The notes: generated by a model not told the origin, from the letters alone. A DNA stretch of 64,000 bases from Spirosoma utsteinense (GCF_014282275.1 NZ_VFIA01000030.1:1-64000), one strand, 5' to 3'; positions 36,542 to 45,728 are shown, counted from the stretch's first letter. A program made the numbers and translations.

Positions 36542-36600
36542 GACCCCACTAAGCAAAAATGCCCCAGTTCATCACTGGGGCATTTTTGCTTAGTGGGGTC
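36542..36600. terminator. Perfect 27-bp hairpin between convergent genes
   Basis: Arms 36542-36568 and 36574-36600 pair perfectly (starting GACCCCACTAAGC, with AAAAATGCCCC inside) around loop TCATC. It starts 6 bp after the ligase-family stop and ends 3 bp before the rplT stop, so it probably terminates both. Confidence 0.75.
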
Positions 36601-36603
36601 TGT

Positions 36604-36948
36604 TTACTTTACTTGATCCACAACGGCTTTGAAAGCCTCAGGGTGGTTCATGGCCAGATCGGCCAGTACTTTGCGGTTGAGCTGAATTTCAGATTTATTC
36701 AGCGCACCCATTAAAGCTGAATAGGACAGGCCATGGATACGGGCACCAGCATTGATACGCTGAATCCAGAGCGACCGGAAATCGCGTTTCTTAGCGCGAC
36801 GGTCACGATAGGCATAGCCTAAACCTTTCTCAACGGCGTTTTTAGCAACCGTCCAGACATTCTTACGCCGACCAAAATAACCTTTGGCCAGCTTCATTAC
36901 TTTTTTCCGACGCGCCCGTGAGGCTACGTGATTGACGGAACGTGGCAT
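36604..36948 (-). CDS. rplT: 50S ribosomal protein L20
   Basis: A 114-aa protein of the large subunit needed early in assembly and binding 23S rRNA. The ATG at 36948 gives the standard N-terminus [19 protein letters not shown]; an upstream in-frame start is leader sequence. The basic N-terminal half and the globular C-terminal half ([19 protein letters not shown]) are intact. It follows rpmI after a 156-bp gap in the conserved thrS-infC-rpmI-rplT order. Confidence 0.97.
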   Translation of the reverse strand: MPRSVNHVASRARRKKVMKLAKGYFGRRKNVWTVAKNAVEKGLGYAYRDRRAKKRDFRSLWIQRINAGARIHGLSYSALMGALNKSEIQLNRKVLADLAMNHPEAFKAVVDQVK

Positions 36949-37104
36949 AGTATTGTTTGTTTTTTGACGATCGGCGGAAGCAAAAGACGCATGCAGCAAA
37001 AAGAACCTTAACGGTTATTTCCTGTTCATCCCTCCTTTATATTCTCTTGGAGCCGGGCATCGGGTGAAACGTGAACCAGACGCAACTGCGTCTTTCTTGA
37101 CTCC

Positions 37105-37299
37105 TTAGATGTTCAGCAACGCTTTGATACGGGGCTGGTCGGGGCCACAAACCAGGGCATCATGCACTAAATTGCGCTTCTGCTTGGTTGTTTTCTTTGT
37201 CAGGATATGACTGTGGAAGGCATGCTTCCGCTTGATTTTTCCAGTGCCGGTCAGCTTAAAACGCTTTTTGGCGGCTGAATTTGTTTTTACTTTTGGCAT
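37105..37299 (-). CDS. rpmI: 50S ribosomal protein L35
   Basis: A 64-aa, very basic protein with the family N-terminus [20 protein letters not shown] and [20 protein letters not shown]. It lies between infC and rplT. Unlike a simple operon, a strong hairpin with T-tract and a separate -7 box lie between infC and this gene, so rpmI-rplT probably also has its own transcript. A small 6-bp hairpin (37078-37093) follows its stop. Confidence 0.97.
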   Translation of the reverse strand: MPKVKTNSAAKKRFKLTGTGKIKRKHAFHSHILTKKTTKQKRNLVHDALVCGPDQPRIKALLNI

Positions 37300-37341
37300 T
37301 ATTATAGACCGCTAACTGTGGAGAAAATAGTAAACAGGCCG

Positions 37342-37349
37342 CAAAGATA
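37342..37349 (-). promoter_or_regulatory. Candidate internal promoter of rpmI-rplT
   Basis: On the minus strand TATCTTTG fits TAnnTTTG and lies just after the infC hairpin and its T8 tract, 43-50 nt before the rpmI ATG. A transcript starting near 37336 would carry rpmI and rplT without infC. Confidence 0.5.
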
Positions 37350-37361
37350 CGAAAAAAAAGG

Positions 37362-37446
37362 AGAAAGCAGGAGTGGGACAACCGGGTAAAGGAAATAGTT
37401 CGATCGATCTAGTCCCATCCTTCCTGTTGTCCCACTCCTGCTTTCT
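37362..37446 (-). terminator. Long hairpin with U-tract between infC and rpmI
   Basis: Arms 37362-37382 and 37426-37446 form a perfect 21-bp stem around a 43-nt loop. On the minus strand it is followed within 2 nt by T8. It starts 5 bp after the infC stop. This looks like a real intrinsic terminator inside the conserved infC-rpmI-rplT order. Confidence 0.7.
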
Positions 37447-37451
37447 GTACT

Positions 37452-38009
37452 TTATTTTTTAGGCGTCACTACCTTTGGCGCCAGGAACATGCTCATCCGC
37501 TTGCCTTCAAGCTTGGGCTCAGCTTCAATTTTACCGTACTCTTCCAGTCCTTTGGAAAAACGGTCGAGCAGCTGAAATCCACGGTCCTTAAACACGATAG
37601 CCCGTCCAACGAACTGCACATAGGCTTTCACCTTAGCACCTTCCTTCAGAAAGTTAATGGCGTGTTTAAGCTTGAATTCAAAGTCGTGATCATCGGTGTT
37701 GGGGCCAAACCGAATTTCCTTGATAACGACCTTTGTGGCGTTAGCCTTGATTTCTTTTTGCTTTTTCTTTTGCTCGTACTTGAACTTTGAGTAGTCCACA
37801 ATCCGGCAAACGGGGGGAACGGCGTTAGGCGATACCTCAACAAGGTCGAGATTCTGAGCTTTAGCCATAGCCTGCGCCTGATTTGTCTCGTAGATTCCCT
37901 GCTCTACATTTTCACCAACAACCCGCACTTCGCGGGCCAAAATGCGCTCATTGACTTTGTAGGGTTCTTCAACCACGCGACGGGGTGGTCTGCGCTGGGG
38001 TAATGCCAT
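37452..38009 (-). CDS. infC: Translation initiation factor IF-3
   Basis: A 185-aa factor that keeps the 30S subunit free and checks initiator tRNA pairing. The N-domain (YKVNERILAREVRVVGENVE), the linker helix rich in Lys (YEQKKKQKEIKANA) and the C-domain (EIRFGPNTDDHDFEFKLKHA) are complete. It begins with ATG, not the rare AUU start known in E. coli. A 22-bp perfect palindrome lies in its leader. thrS is upstream on the same strand, 193 bp away. Confidence 0.97.
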   Translation of the reverse strand: MALPQRRPPRRVVEEPYKVNERILAREVRVVGENVEQGIYETNQAQAMAKAQNLDLVEVSPNAVPPVCRIVDYSKFKYEQKKKQKEIKANATKVVIKEIRFGPNTDDHDFEFKLKHAINFLKEGAKVKAYVQFVGRAIVFKDRGFQLLDRFSKGLEEYGKIEAEPKLEGKRMSMFLAPKVVTPKK

Positions 38010-38037
38010 ATAGTGTGTTTAGGGTAACGGAGTTGGT

Positions 38038-38059
38038 AACCGACTTTATAAAGTCGGTT
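38038..38059 (-). promoter_or_regulatory. 22-bp perfect palindrome in the infC leader
   Basis: AACCGACTTTA followed directly by TAAAGTCGGTT, centred 40 bp before the infC ATG. As DNA it could bind a dimeric regulator. As RNA it gives a 9-bp stem with a TATA loop close to the ribosome-binding region. Confidence 0.5.
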
Positions 38060-38140
38060 GGATAACGTACTGGGTAGTAAAAAGTTCGGGAAGCTATCGA
38101 AAATACGGCTTCTAAGCAAGTTTATAGTCGAAGAGTTGAT

Positions 38141-38198
38141 CAGTCGGTGAGCCGATCAGTACCAAATCTGGCTGACCAACTCACCAACTCACCGACTG
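38141..38198 (-). terminator. Hairpin downstream of thrS
   Basis: CAGTCGGTGAG (38141-38151) and CTCACCGACTG (38188-38198) form an 11-bp perfect stem, 5 bp after the thrS stop. The right arm is part of a short repeated CCAACTCACC pattern. No clear U-tract. Confidence 0.5.
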
Positions 38199-38202
38199 CC
38201 TG

Positions 38203-40146
38203 TCACATCTTCACCTCGGCCTGGAAGGCCTTAACAAAGTCGTCGACACTCATCATACCCAAGTCTCCCTGGCCCTTGCGCCGGACAGACAACTTACCTT
38301 CGGCGGCTTCTTTCTCACCTACGATCAGCATGTAAGGTACTTTATTAACTTCGGCGTCCCGGATCTTACGCCCTATCTTTTCATCACGAAGATCGACAAA
38401 GCCCCGGATATCATGCTCCTGCAGGTTGAAGAACAAATCGTTGGCGTAGTCTTCGTACTTTTCCGAAATTGGCAGAATAGCAATCTGATCAGGTGATAGC
38501 CACAATGGAAAGTTACCGGCTGTTTGTTCGATCAGGATCGCAATGAACCGTTCCATCGATCCAAACGGAGCCCGGTGAATCATGACAGGCCGGTGTTTCT
38601 GGTTATCAGCGCCAATGTATTCCAGTTCAAACCGGTTCGGCAGGTTGTAATCCACCTGAATTGTACCCAGTTGCCATTTCCGGCCGAGGGCGTCACGCAC
38701 CATGAAGTCCAGCTTAGGGCCGTAAAAAGCGGCTTCACCTAACTCTGTTACGGTTGGCAGTCCTTTTTCGGCGGCTGCTTCGATGATCGCCGACTCAGCT
38801 TTCTCCCATAGTTCATCCGAACCAATGTATTTACCTTCCTTTTGCGGGTCCCGGAGCGAAATCTGGGCGCTGTAATCCGAAAAACCAAGAGATCTGAAGA
38901 CGAGCAGGACCAGATCGATCACTTTCATAAATTCGTCCTTCACCTGATCGGGACGGCAAAAAATATGGGCGTCATCCTGAGTGAATCCACGCACCCGCGT
39001 CAGGCCATGCAACTCGCCCGACTGTTCATAGCGATATACCGTTCCGAACTCGGCCAGCCGTAAAGGCAGGTCGCGGTAGGAACGCGGCTTGGTTTTATAG
39101 ATCTCACAGTGATGCGGGCAGTTCATGGGCTTGAGCAGAAACTCCTCGTTCGGATCAGGCGTTTTAATTGGCTGAAACGAGTCCTCTCCATACTTATCCC
39201 AGTGACCCGAGGTTACGTATAATTGCTTGCTTCCGATGTGGGGCGTTACTACCTGCAGGTATCCTGCCCGCAACTGGGCCCGGCGCAGGAAATTCTCCAG
39301 TCGTTCGCGCAGCATCGTACCTTTAGGAAGCCATAAGGGTAAACCTGCCCCCACTTTCTCGGAGAACGCAAACAACTCCAGTTCTTTACCCAACTTCCGG
39401 TGATCTCGCTTTTTAGCCTCTTCCAGTAGAAAAAGGTAATCGTCGAGTTCCTTCTGCTTGGGGTATGTAACGGCATAAATCCGCGTCAGTTGCTTGTTCT
39501 TCTCGTTTCCGCGCCAGTAAGCTCCCGCCACGTTCATCAGCTTGACCGCCTTTATAAAGCCCGTATTCGGGATGTGGGGCCCGCGACAAAGGTCCGTGAA
39601 ATTACCCTGGGTGTAGAACGTGATGGTCCCATCGGCCAGGCCTTCGAGCAAATCGAGCTTGTAAGGATCTCCCTTTTCCTCGAAATAAGCAATAGCATCG
39701 GCTTTGCTCATAGGCTTCCGAATGTACGATTCTTTCCGGCGGGCGAGTTCAATCATCTTGTCCTCCACCTTTTTAAAGTCCTCCTGTGAGAACGGCTGCC
39801 CGTTCAGGTCAACATCGTAGTAGAAGCCGGTTTCAACAGCAGGTCCAATGCCGAACTGAACCCCCGGATACAGACTTTCCAGGGCTTCTGCCAGCAAGTG
39901 AGCCGATGAATGCCAAAAGGTAGCTTTGCCCTCTGCATCATTCCAGGTCAGCAACTGTACGTTGGCATCGGTGTCGATGGGACGCGTGATATCCTGAATA
40001 ACACCGTTCACTTTGGCGGCCAGCACATTACGAGCCAGACCTTCACTAATTTGGGTAGCAATATCCAGACCGGTACTGCCTTTTGGATACTGCCGAACGC
40101 TGCCATCGGGCAGCGTCACGCGGATTTGTTCGTCCTGCGCAATCAT
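38203..40146 (-). CDS. thrS: Threonine--tRNA ligase
   Basis: Class II synthetase of 647 aa. The N-terminal TGS domain ([18 protein letters not shown]) and the editing domain with [16 protein letters not shown] come first. The catalytic core has [20 protein letters not shown], which contains zinc ligands. The C-terminal anticodon domain starts near residue 540 ([18 protein letters not shown]). It is the first gene of the conserved thrS-infC-rpmI-rplT block. No T-box leader is visible upstream. Confidence 0.97.
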   Translation of the reverse strand: MIAQDEQIRVTLPDGSVRQYPKGSTGLDIATQISEGLARNVLAAKVNGVIQDITRPIDTDANVQLLTWNDAEGKATFWHSSAHLLAEALESLYPGVQFGIGPAVETGFYYDVDLNGQPFSQEDFKKVEDKMIELARRKESYIRKPMSKADAIAYFEEKGDPYKLDLLEGLADGTITFYTQGNFTDLCRGPHIPNTGFIKAVKLMNVAGAYWRGNEKNKQLTRIYAVTYPKQKELDDYLFLLEEAKKRDHRKLGKELELFAFSEKVGAGLPLWLPKGTMLRERLENFLRRAQLRAGYLQVVTPHIGSKQLYVTSGHWDKYGEDSFQPIKTPDPNEEFLLKPMNCPHHCEIYKTKPRSYRDLPLRLAEFGTVYRYEQSGELHGLTRVRGFTQDDAHIFCRPDQVKDEFMKVIDLVLLVFRSLGFSDYSAQISLRDPQKEGKYIGSDELWEKAESAIIEAAAEKGLPTVTELGEAAFYGPKLDFMVRDALGRKWQLGTIQVDYNLPNRFELEYIGADNQKHRPVMIHRAPFGSMERFIAILIEQTAGNFPLWLSPDQIAILPISEKYEDYANDLFFNLQEHDIRGFVDLRDEKIGRKIRDAEVNKVPYMLIVGEKEAAEGKLSVRRKGQGDLGMMSVDDFVKAFQAEVKM

Positions 40147-40275
40147 TGTTTGTACTTGGTTAAACTATGGGCACCCGCAACGTACCTACAACTGTACGCT
40201 ACTTTTCTTCTATACAGGGAAGTATGCTGGTGAGCTTTGCCCAATAAACATACATACTACCTACTATATCCTTCA

Positions 40276-41553
40276 TTAATTTTGTCCTATTGGTTTAACA
40301 GCTCGCCGGAGCGAATCACCCTTATCACCAATAACCTGCGCTTTGGGCTGAATCGTTGTGATTCGAACCCGCGTTGTGTCAAGGACAGCCCTGCCCTGGG
40401 TAGACGTTTCGGCGGGGGCATCCGGCAAAAATAAGGAGTTATACGGGCTTTTCGCGTATCGCCGACGATCTGACCGCCATAAGCCAGCTGCGGCCTGACG
40501 ATCGGCGGGGTTTTGCTGGGTAGCTTTGGTGTAGGCCGCAATCGCCAGTTCGTATTGGCCCATTTGCTCGTGGCAATAGCCAAGGTAGGTGTCGATGCGG
40601 GGAAACTGCGGACGAAGTTGCTGCACACGCTGGTAGTTTCCCAGCGCAGCATAGTAGTTCCGGTATTTCTGGTTGATCAGGCCCATCTGAAAATAAGCCT
40701 GATAATAGGTGGGTTGAACGCCAACAGTCTGCTGGTAATAGGTCATGGCACTATCCACTTTTCCAGCCGTGTGATAGATCAGACCCCGGCTATAACTGAG
40801 CCGTGCGTTTTTGGGGAAATAACGCAGCGCCTGGCTATTATAGGCCAGCGCCGAAGCAACATCGCCCAGTATCCGGTAAATAGACGCCAGTTGATTATAC
40901 GGTTCCAGATAACGGGGCTTTAACCGAAGTGCCTGCTGATACAAGGCCAGCGCCTGCACGGTGTCACCCTGTTTGGCGGCCATTAATCCATTAAAAAAAT
41001 AAGCCTCACCGTCATACGGTGCCATTTGCAACGCACGAGCCACATAAAGCCGCGCTTTATCGAACTGATTCTGCTGCTGAAACAAGTCACCTTGCAGGGT
41101 ATATAGCTCAGGGGTGTCGATACCCAGGATTTCAGCCCGTTGCGCATTCACCAACGCTTTTTCAGGCTGCTGTAAAGCCCGGAGTATCTGGGCCCGGGTC
41201 AGGTAATAGGAACCGGCATTATCGTTGCGGCTGATGGCCTCGTCAATATCGGCCAGTGCATCGCGTGTACGACCCATCTCCAGCAGGAGAACGGCCCGCT
41301 TGGCATAGGCTGATGCCGGGGCCGACTGATTGATGGACCGGGTGAGGGCGCGCAGGGCTCCTTCAGTCCGGCTGCTATCACCCGGCTTTGGAAAATCGGG
41401 GATACGGGCTGTTTGCCGGTTATCACTGCTACAAGCGAGGATACTTACGACCAGAACAAAAAAACACAGCAACGAATAAACAGCGGACGGTTGCCGCTTG
41501 TCAGCCCTGCTGCCCTCCAGGGAGTCTAATCGCTTTTTGTGTTGCTGTTTCAC
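40276..41553 (-). CDS. TPR-repeat lipoprotein
   Basis: A 425-aa protein with a basic N-terminus, a hydrophobic stretch (VYSLLCFFVLVVSI) and the lipobox LAC near residues 39-41. Nine or so TPRs follow (for example GEAYFFNGLMAAKQGDTVQA and YYQAYFQMGLINQKYRNYYA). It starts at GTG and its start overlaps the TGA of the methyltransferase gene (GTGA, 41550-41553), so the two are translationally coupled. The C-terminal 60 residues are unstructured. The function is unknown. Confidence 0.83.
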   Translation of the reverse strand: MKQQHKKRLDSLEGSRADKRQPSAVYSLLCFFVLVVSILACSSDNRQTARIPDFPKPGDSSRTEGALRALTRSINQSAPASAYAKRAVLLLEMGRTRDALADIDEAISRNDNAGSYYLTRAQILRALQQPEKALVNAQRAEILGIDTPELYTLQGDLFQQQNQFDKARLYVARALQMAPYDGEAYFFNGLMAAKQGDTVQALALYQQALRLKPRYLEPYNQLASIYRILGDVASALAYNSQALRYFPKNARLSYSRGLIYHTAGKVDSAMTYYQQTVGVQPTYYQAYFQMGLINQKYRNYYAALGNYQRVQQLRPQFPRIDTYLGYCHEQMGQYELAIAAYTKATQQNPADRQAAAGLWRSDRRRYAKSPYNSLFLPDAPAETSTQGRAVLDTTRVRITTIQPKAQVIGDKGDSLRRAVKPIGQN

Positions 41554-42479
41554 TCGTCAACCCGTTCGCTCATTGACAAAGGTACGGACGCAAAGCGGTA
41601 AAAGACCCCCAGCGGCAAGCGCTTTTGGTCGCTGTCCTTCATAAACAACTCACCCCATTCAGCATTTGGAACCTGACCAAATGTTTGACGGATCAAATTT
41701 TCCAGAATAAGGGAGGAGAAACCCAATGAATAAAGATTGATGATAAAAAAGAAGTCTTCCCGATCCAGAAGATCGGCACAGGAACGGAGCAAGTCACCGA
41801 GATGCTCTTCAAGCACCCATTTTTCGCCGTCTGGCCCACGCCCGTAGGCAGGAGGATCCATAATAATACCATTGTATCGGTTACCCCGCCGTACTTCCCG
41901 CCGAACGAACTTGGTTGCATCTTCAACGACCCAGCGAATGTTATCCAGTTCGCTGTGATCCATATTTTCGCGCGCCCAACTGATGACTGGTTTTACAGCA
42001 TCGACATGTGTAACAGCGGCACCCGCCTGCCGGGCCGCCAGGGAAGCACCACCCGTATAAGCAAACAGGTTCAGCACGTTAGGCTGCGCCACTGCCCCAC
42101 TCCCATTGCTGGACATCTCCGTCACCTTGTCGTAAATGTACGTCCAGTTATCGGCCTGTTCAGGGAATAGCCCAACGTGTTTGAAGGAGGTTAAGGCCAG
42201 TTTGAAGGTAAGATTGAGCCCACCCTGCCGAAATGATACATACCAGGGATCGCGCATATCGGGGGTTGTCTGCCAATCTCCCCGCTCGGGCGACTGCCGG
42301 TCGCGACGGAACAGGGCGTTAGTTCGACGGCCCCACTCCTCGTCAGACAGGGATTTTTTCCAGATAGCCTGCGGTTCAGGTCGAGCCAGCACAAACGTGC
42401 CAAAGCGTTCAAGTTTCTGAAAATCCCCCGAATCGATCAATTCATAATCGGACCAGGGTGCAGGCGTAATAAGGTTCAT
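41550..42479 (-). CDS. SAM-dependent methyltransferase, RlmI-like
   Basis: A 309-aa class I methyltransferase of the COG1092 type, which includes the 23S rRNA m5C methylase RlmI. The SAM-binding segment is NVLNLFAYTGGASLAARQAG, followed by THVDAVKPVISWARENM. The substrate motif DPPAYGRGPDGEKWVLEEHL follows. It lacks the N-terminal PUA domain of RlmI, so the target may differ. The ATG at 42479 is used; an in-frame start three codons upstream is also possible. The downstream TPR gene overlaps by 4 bp. Confidence 0.85.
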   Translation of the reverse strand: MNLITPAPWSDYELIDSGDFQKLERFGTFVLARPEPQAIWKKSLSDEEWGRRTNALFRRDRQSPERGDWQTTPDMRDPWYVSFRQGGLNLTFKLALTSFKHVGLFPEQADNWTYIYDKVTEMSSNGSGAVAQPNVLNLFAYTGGASLAARQAGAAVTHVDAVKPVISWARENMDHSELDNIRWVVEDATKFVRREVRRGNRYNGIIMDPPAYGRGPDGEKWVLEEHLGDLLRSCADLLDREDFFFIINLYSLGFSSLILENLIRQTFGQVPNAEWGELFMKDSDQKRLPLGVFYRFASVPLSMSERVDE

Positions 42480-42509
42480 AGGTAACAACTACAGGATAAT
42501 GATGGCTTG

Positions 42510-42962
42510 CTAGAGCAACTCGTGATCATTCTTACTAGATTTTGCGCCCATCTTGAGTATAAGCTCAAATTCATCGACTCGGATTGGCATCACCGACAAA
42601 CGGGATTGTTTGATAAGACCAATAGCAGCCAACAGCGGTTCTGCCTTGATATGACGCAGGGATACGGGATTATCCAGCGGCATTAGCGGCTCCAGTTCGA
42701 CAACAACCCACCCTTTGGACGCAGCACCCGGATCTTCAGCCACCGTCGGGTCCGGGTAAGCTTCCTGCACAATCGTTGCCAATCCAACAACAGCAGGATT
42801 TGTTACACTATGATAGAACAGCACCTGGTCGCCCCTTTTCATGGCCTTCAGGTTGTTGCGGGCCTGGTAATTACGAACTCCATCCCAAATAGCACGTCCC
42901 TGCTGGGTAAAGTGGTGCCACCCGTAGGTTTCCGGTTCAGATTTGACGAGCCAATAATTCAA
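42510..42962 (-). CDS. EVE-domain protein
   Basis: A 150-aa protein that is essentially one EVE domain, a PUA-like fold thought to bind modified bases in DNA or RNA. It begins at TTG with the diagnostic NYWLVKSEPETYGW. It continues with IWDGVRNYQARNNLKAMKRG and DQVLFYHSVTNPAVVGLA, both typical. The C-terminal SVMPIRVDEFELIL is also conserved. It sits between dinB-like and methyltransferase genes on the same strand, 30 bp before the latter. Confidence 0.92.
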   Translation of the reverse strand: MNYWLVKSEPETYGWHHFTQQGRAIWDGVRNYQARNNLKAMKRGDQVLFYHSVTNPAVVGLATIVQEAYPDPTVAEDPGAASKGWVVVELEPLMPLDNPVSLRHIKAEPLLAAIGLIKQSRLSVMPIRVDEFELILKMGAKSSKNDHELL

Positions 42963-42981
42963 AAGCGTAGGTGGGCATGCA

Positions 42982-43044
42982 ACAGGGTGGGCAGGGCGTC
43001 TACTTCACGGCAAATGAGCCGCTTTCTTTTCCTGCCCACCCTGT
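42982..43044 (-). terminator. Hairpin downstream of the DinB-family gene
   Basis: ACAGGGTGGGCAGG (42982-42995) and CCTGCCCACCCTGT (43031-43044) form a perfect 14-bp stem with a 35-nt loop, 5 bp after the DinB-family stop. Confidence 0.6.
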
Positions 43045-43049
43045 CTTGA

Positions 43050-43625
43050 TCAGTAATAATCGTCTTGTTCCCGGCCACCACCAAATGGTGAGCCATACTC
43101 ATCTTCATCCGAATCGGCGAAGCGCGACCCGGCGGTTTTGAACGTCAGCGCTTTTTTCAAAATGACGATCTGGCCGGTATGATACATGTCGTGGTTGATA
43201 ATACCGTGGAGCATGTCATAATACGTATAGTCCCGGCCCGGCACAATATCCTCTAAAAACTCATCGTCGTCTCGTTTGTCAAGTTCATTGATCAGTTCTT
43301 CCTGGCTAAGACTCAATTCCATTTCAAGGGCTTCCCACTCAAAATCATCGATTTTGTCGGGAAGGGCACCAAAATCTTTCGCAGGCGTCGTAATATCAAA
43401 GTCGACATCACCCTGCATTTTTTTGACGCAAAAGATACGCCAACTCGTCATATGAAAGACTAGTTCGGCAATTGTATGCGTGTTGGGCATTATCCGCCGA
43501 CCAGCTACATCGGGCGTTACGCCCCGAAGGGCTTCAACCACAGAAGGCCCGTGCCAGGCTTCTTCGCTCTCGTAGGTGGTATTGAGCAAATCAATGATAC
43601 GAATAAGTTCGTCGTTCGGAACCAT
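43050..43625 (-). CDS. DinB-family (YfiT-like) protein
   Basis: A 191-aa four-helix-bundle protein of the DinB / DUF1572-like superfamily. Putative metal-binding histidines are in HTIAELVFHMTSWRI and in HGIINHDMYHTGQIVILKKA. Members include thiol-dependent transferases and uncharacterised stress proteins. The C-terminus has an acidic, Gly-rich tail (SDEDEYGSPFGGG). It is followed by a hairpin and then the EVE gene. Confidence 0.85.
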   Translation of the reverse strand: MVPNDELIRIIDLLNTTYESEEAWHGPSVVEALRGVTPDVAGRRIMPNTHTIAELVFHMTSWRIFCVKKMQGDVDFDITTPAKDFGALPDKIDDFEWEALEMELSLSQEELINELDKRDDDEFLEDIVPGRDYTYYDMLHGIINHDMYHTGQIVILKKALTFKTAGSRFADSDEDEYGSPFGGGREQDDYY

Positions 43626-44270
43626 AATCTGTTCGTCGTTTAGTGGCTATCCCTGTAGAATATCCCCATTGACAGACATTAAACCAATTTTATAGTGTGT
43701 AACCTGTATGGATCGTCTTCTCGATTCAATCAGCCGTTTAGCCGCAAAAAAGACTTAACCGCCGACCCCATACAGCCCCGCCTGAACACGAGGTCGTAAT
43801 TTCCAGCAAAGGTAAACCAATATTCATGGTGTTTTGCAAAAATAAGCGGCTGCGCCGATGAGTGCAGACTGACTGTCTATCCCCATCGGCGCAGCAAATA
43901 AGTATACCGATCAGGTTTCATCAATTAACGATTCCCCTGGATTCAGGCCGGGCATTGATCAGGCTCTAACTTTATCGAAGCGGGCATCAATCAGGGCAAC
44001 GGGATCGTACATATATAGCGGCATATGTTATGTATTTTCGATAATTCGACCTTTCTCCTCTCTGAATCAGGCACTACCGTCCAGTAAATACCTAGTTGTT
44101 ATGGAGATTGACACTATATATTCACATATTGTAACCATGAGGTAAATTAAGCTCAGCAACAGTTTGATTGACAAAGAGTTACAATAAGTATCCATTAAAT
44201 ATATACGTTAATTTTTTGTTACTTTTTTTTGTTAAATAGTATATCTTAATGAGAACAAAGTAACTAATTA
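43626..44270. other. Gene-free stretch with an orphan hairpin
   Basis: 645 bp without a convincing gene. It contains the hairpin at 43850-43894 (see separate entry), a 21-codon minus-strand ORF (43959-44024, MPLYMYDPVALIDARFDKVR) and an AT-rich tract (44140-44270) upstream of the sigma-factor gene with several T runs. Confidence 0.5.
43850..43894 (-). terminator. Orphan terminator-like hairpin
   Basis: CTGCGCCGATG and CATCGGCGCAG form a perfect 11-bp GC-rich stem with a 23-nt loop. On the minus strand it is followed by CCGCTTATTTTTG. No gene ends here, which suggests an unannotated short minus-strand transcript. Confidence 0.45.
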
Positions 44271-44879
44271 ATGAATATAGGGACCAGCATTAAATCTAAC
44301 CCAATCATAAAAAGGAACGTATCTATGGCCACTCATTACCAATTGAATGACGAAGATTTAATTAAGATGTATTTACACACCCAGCAGAACAACTATTTTG
44401 AAGTTCTCTACAAACGGTATGTAAGTAAGGTGTACAACCGATGTTTGTCGCTGACTAAAGATTCATCGAAAGCAGAAGATTATACACATGATATTTTCAT
44501 ACGGGTTTATGGTAATCTAGGCAAATTCAAAGAGCATTCGGCTTTTTCAACCTGGTTGTATTCCATCTCGTATAATTACTGCATGGACCAGATTCGTTCA
44601 GCGAATCGTACTATGACAGTTTCGCTTGATGATGAGCATGAACACACCTTTGTCGATTCAGCTGATCATGAGATACTGGAATCGCAGCTTCAGCAACTCG
44701 CTTCGGTTATGCATACCATCACAGCGGAAGAAACCCGGATGCTACAGCTAAAATATGAAGATGGCCTGGACATCAGAGCGATTGCCCAGCAGTTTGCCCT
44801 GAAGGATAGCGCCGTTAAAATGCGCCTGAAACGCACCCGGGATAAAATCCGTCGGCTTTACAGTGAGCAGTATTCGTAG
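44271..44879 (+). CDS. ECF-type sigma-70 factor
   Basis: A 202-aa sigma factor of region 2 + region 4 build. Region 2 is at about residues 45-115 (YTHDIFIRVYGNLGKFKEHS, then FSTWLYSISYNYCMDQIR). Region 4 is at about 145-198 (LQLKYEDGLDIRAIAQQF, then KDSAVKMRLKRTRDKI). An inner ATG at 44325 (MATHYQL), preceded by AAAGGAA, may be the true start. No anti-sigma gene is adjacent. It closely resembles the sigma factor at 45839-46399. Confidence 0.9.
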   Translation: MNIGTSIKSNPIIKRNVSMATHYQLNDEDLIKMYLHTQQNNYFEVLYKRYVSKVYNRCLSLTKDSSKAEDYTHDIFIRVYGNLGKFKEHSAFSTWLYSISYNYCMDQIRSANRTMTVSLDDEHEHTFVDSADHEILESQLQQLASVMHTITAEETRMLQLKYEDGLDIRAIAQQFALKDSAVKMRLKRTRDKIRRLYSEQYS

Positions 44880-44908
44880 CAGTTCAATCGAGCTATCTCA
44901 CTTGTACC

Positions 44909-44954
44909 AACCTCAGGCCCTGCTTTGGTGTCAGGTAGACCAGGGCCTGAGGTT
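44909..44954. terminator. Bidirectional terminator, sigma factor / CAP gene
   Basis: AACCTCAGGCCCTG (44909-44922) and CAGGGCCTGAGGTT (44941-44954) form a perfect 14-bp stem with an 18-nt loop between convergent stops. Confidence 0.7.
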
Positions 44955-44971
44955 ACCAAAAATGGTCTCAT

Positions 44972-45574
44972 CTATTGCCTGGCACCAAAATCAGTGACCC
45001 AGTAATGACGGTATGTACTCGTACTGGCATAACCATACCCAATGCCTATATCCCTGAAGGCAGCACTCATCATATTTTTACAATGACCTGGCGACCGTAA
45101 CCAGCCATCTACGACAGCCTGGGGCGTTGAATAGCCAGCGGCAATGTTCTCCCCCGCCGACCGCCATACATATCCTTCCCGGCTCATACGGTCCCATGGT
45201 TGAGACCCGTCGCGGCCGGTATGACTAAACCGATTATAGGTAGCCATGTCAATAGCATATTTATCTGATGCAGCATTCAGTTGGGCAGCCAACACGAGTG
45301 CCGGAACCGCCGGATAAGTAACTGTTCCACACTGACAGGGCTTTGAGCGTGCCTGATTGATCAAGGCCAACACGTCCTGTTGTTGACTTGACGAAGCCGC
45401 CAAGGCCCGTGCCCCGTTCTGGTTTGGAGTTGTCGGGGCCACATCACGGCTATCGTTTTCTTTGTACACCGACGAGCTAACAGGAGCAGGTGATTGAGTG
45501 GATTCCTGGTCGGATTGACAGGCTACTTCAGCCGAAAGCAGGGCGACCGTCCCTAAAAGATACATCAATTTCAT
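44972..45574 (-). CDS. Exported CAP-domain (SCP/PR-1-like) protein
   Basis: A 200-aa protein starting at ATG 45574 (MKLMYLLGTVALLSAEVAC). It has a signal peptide and a cysteine that could be a lipid site, although the -3 residue (Glu) is unusual for a lipobox. The CAP domain covers residues about 70-200. The conserved His/Glu/His set is seen in FSHTGRDG, SAGENIAAGYS and SPGHCKNMM. Two further Cys (PCQCG) may form a disulfide. Roles of bacterial CAP proteins are poorly known. It lies between two sigma factor genes. Confidence 0.88.
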   Translation of the reverse strand: MKLMYLLGTVALLSAEVACQSDQESTQSPAPVSSSVYKENDSRDVAPTTPNQNGARALAASSSQQQDVLALINQARSKPCQCGTVTYPAVPALVLAAQLNAASDKYAIDMATYNRFSHTGRDGSQPWDRMSREGYVWRSAGENIAAGYSTPQAVVDGWLRSPGHCKNMMSAAFRDIGIGYGYASTSTYRHYWVTDFGARQ

Positions 45575-45728
45575 ACGTATAGGTACGTTTATTTGTTGAT
45601 TAAACGGTATACGCCTGGGTTTATTATTACCATTCCAACTAAATGGAACCAACTAATGAACTGAAATCCATAAAACGTACATAGTTTTTATTGAGGTCGT
45701 CTGCGAATCCATTGTCCACTATAACAGG

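Noticed and set aside
40147-40275. T-box or other riboswitch upstream of thrS
   Set aside because: No specifier-loop/antiterminator pattern and T-boxes are not expected in this phylum; only a short GTAC-rich inverted repeat is seen.
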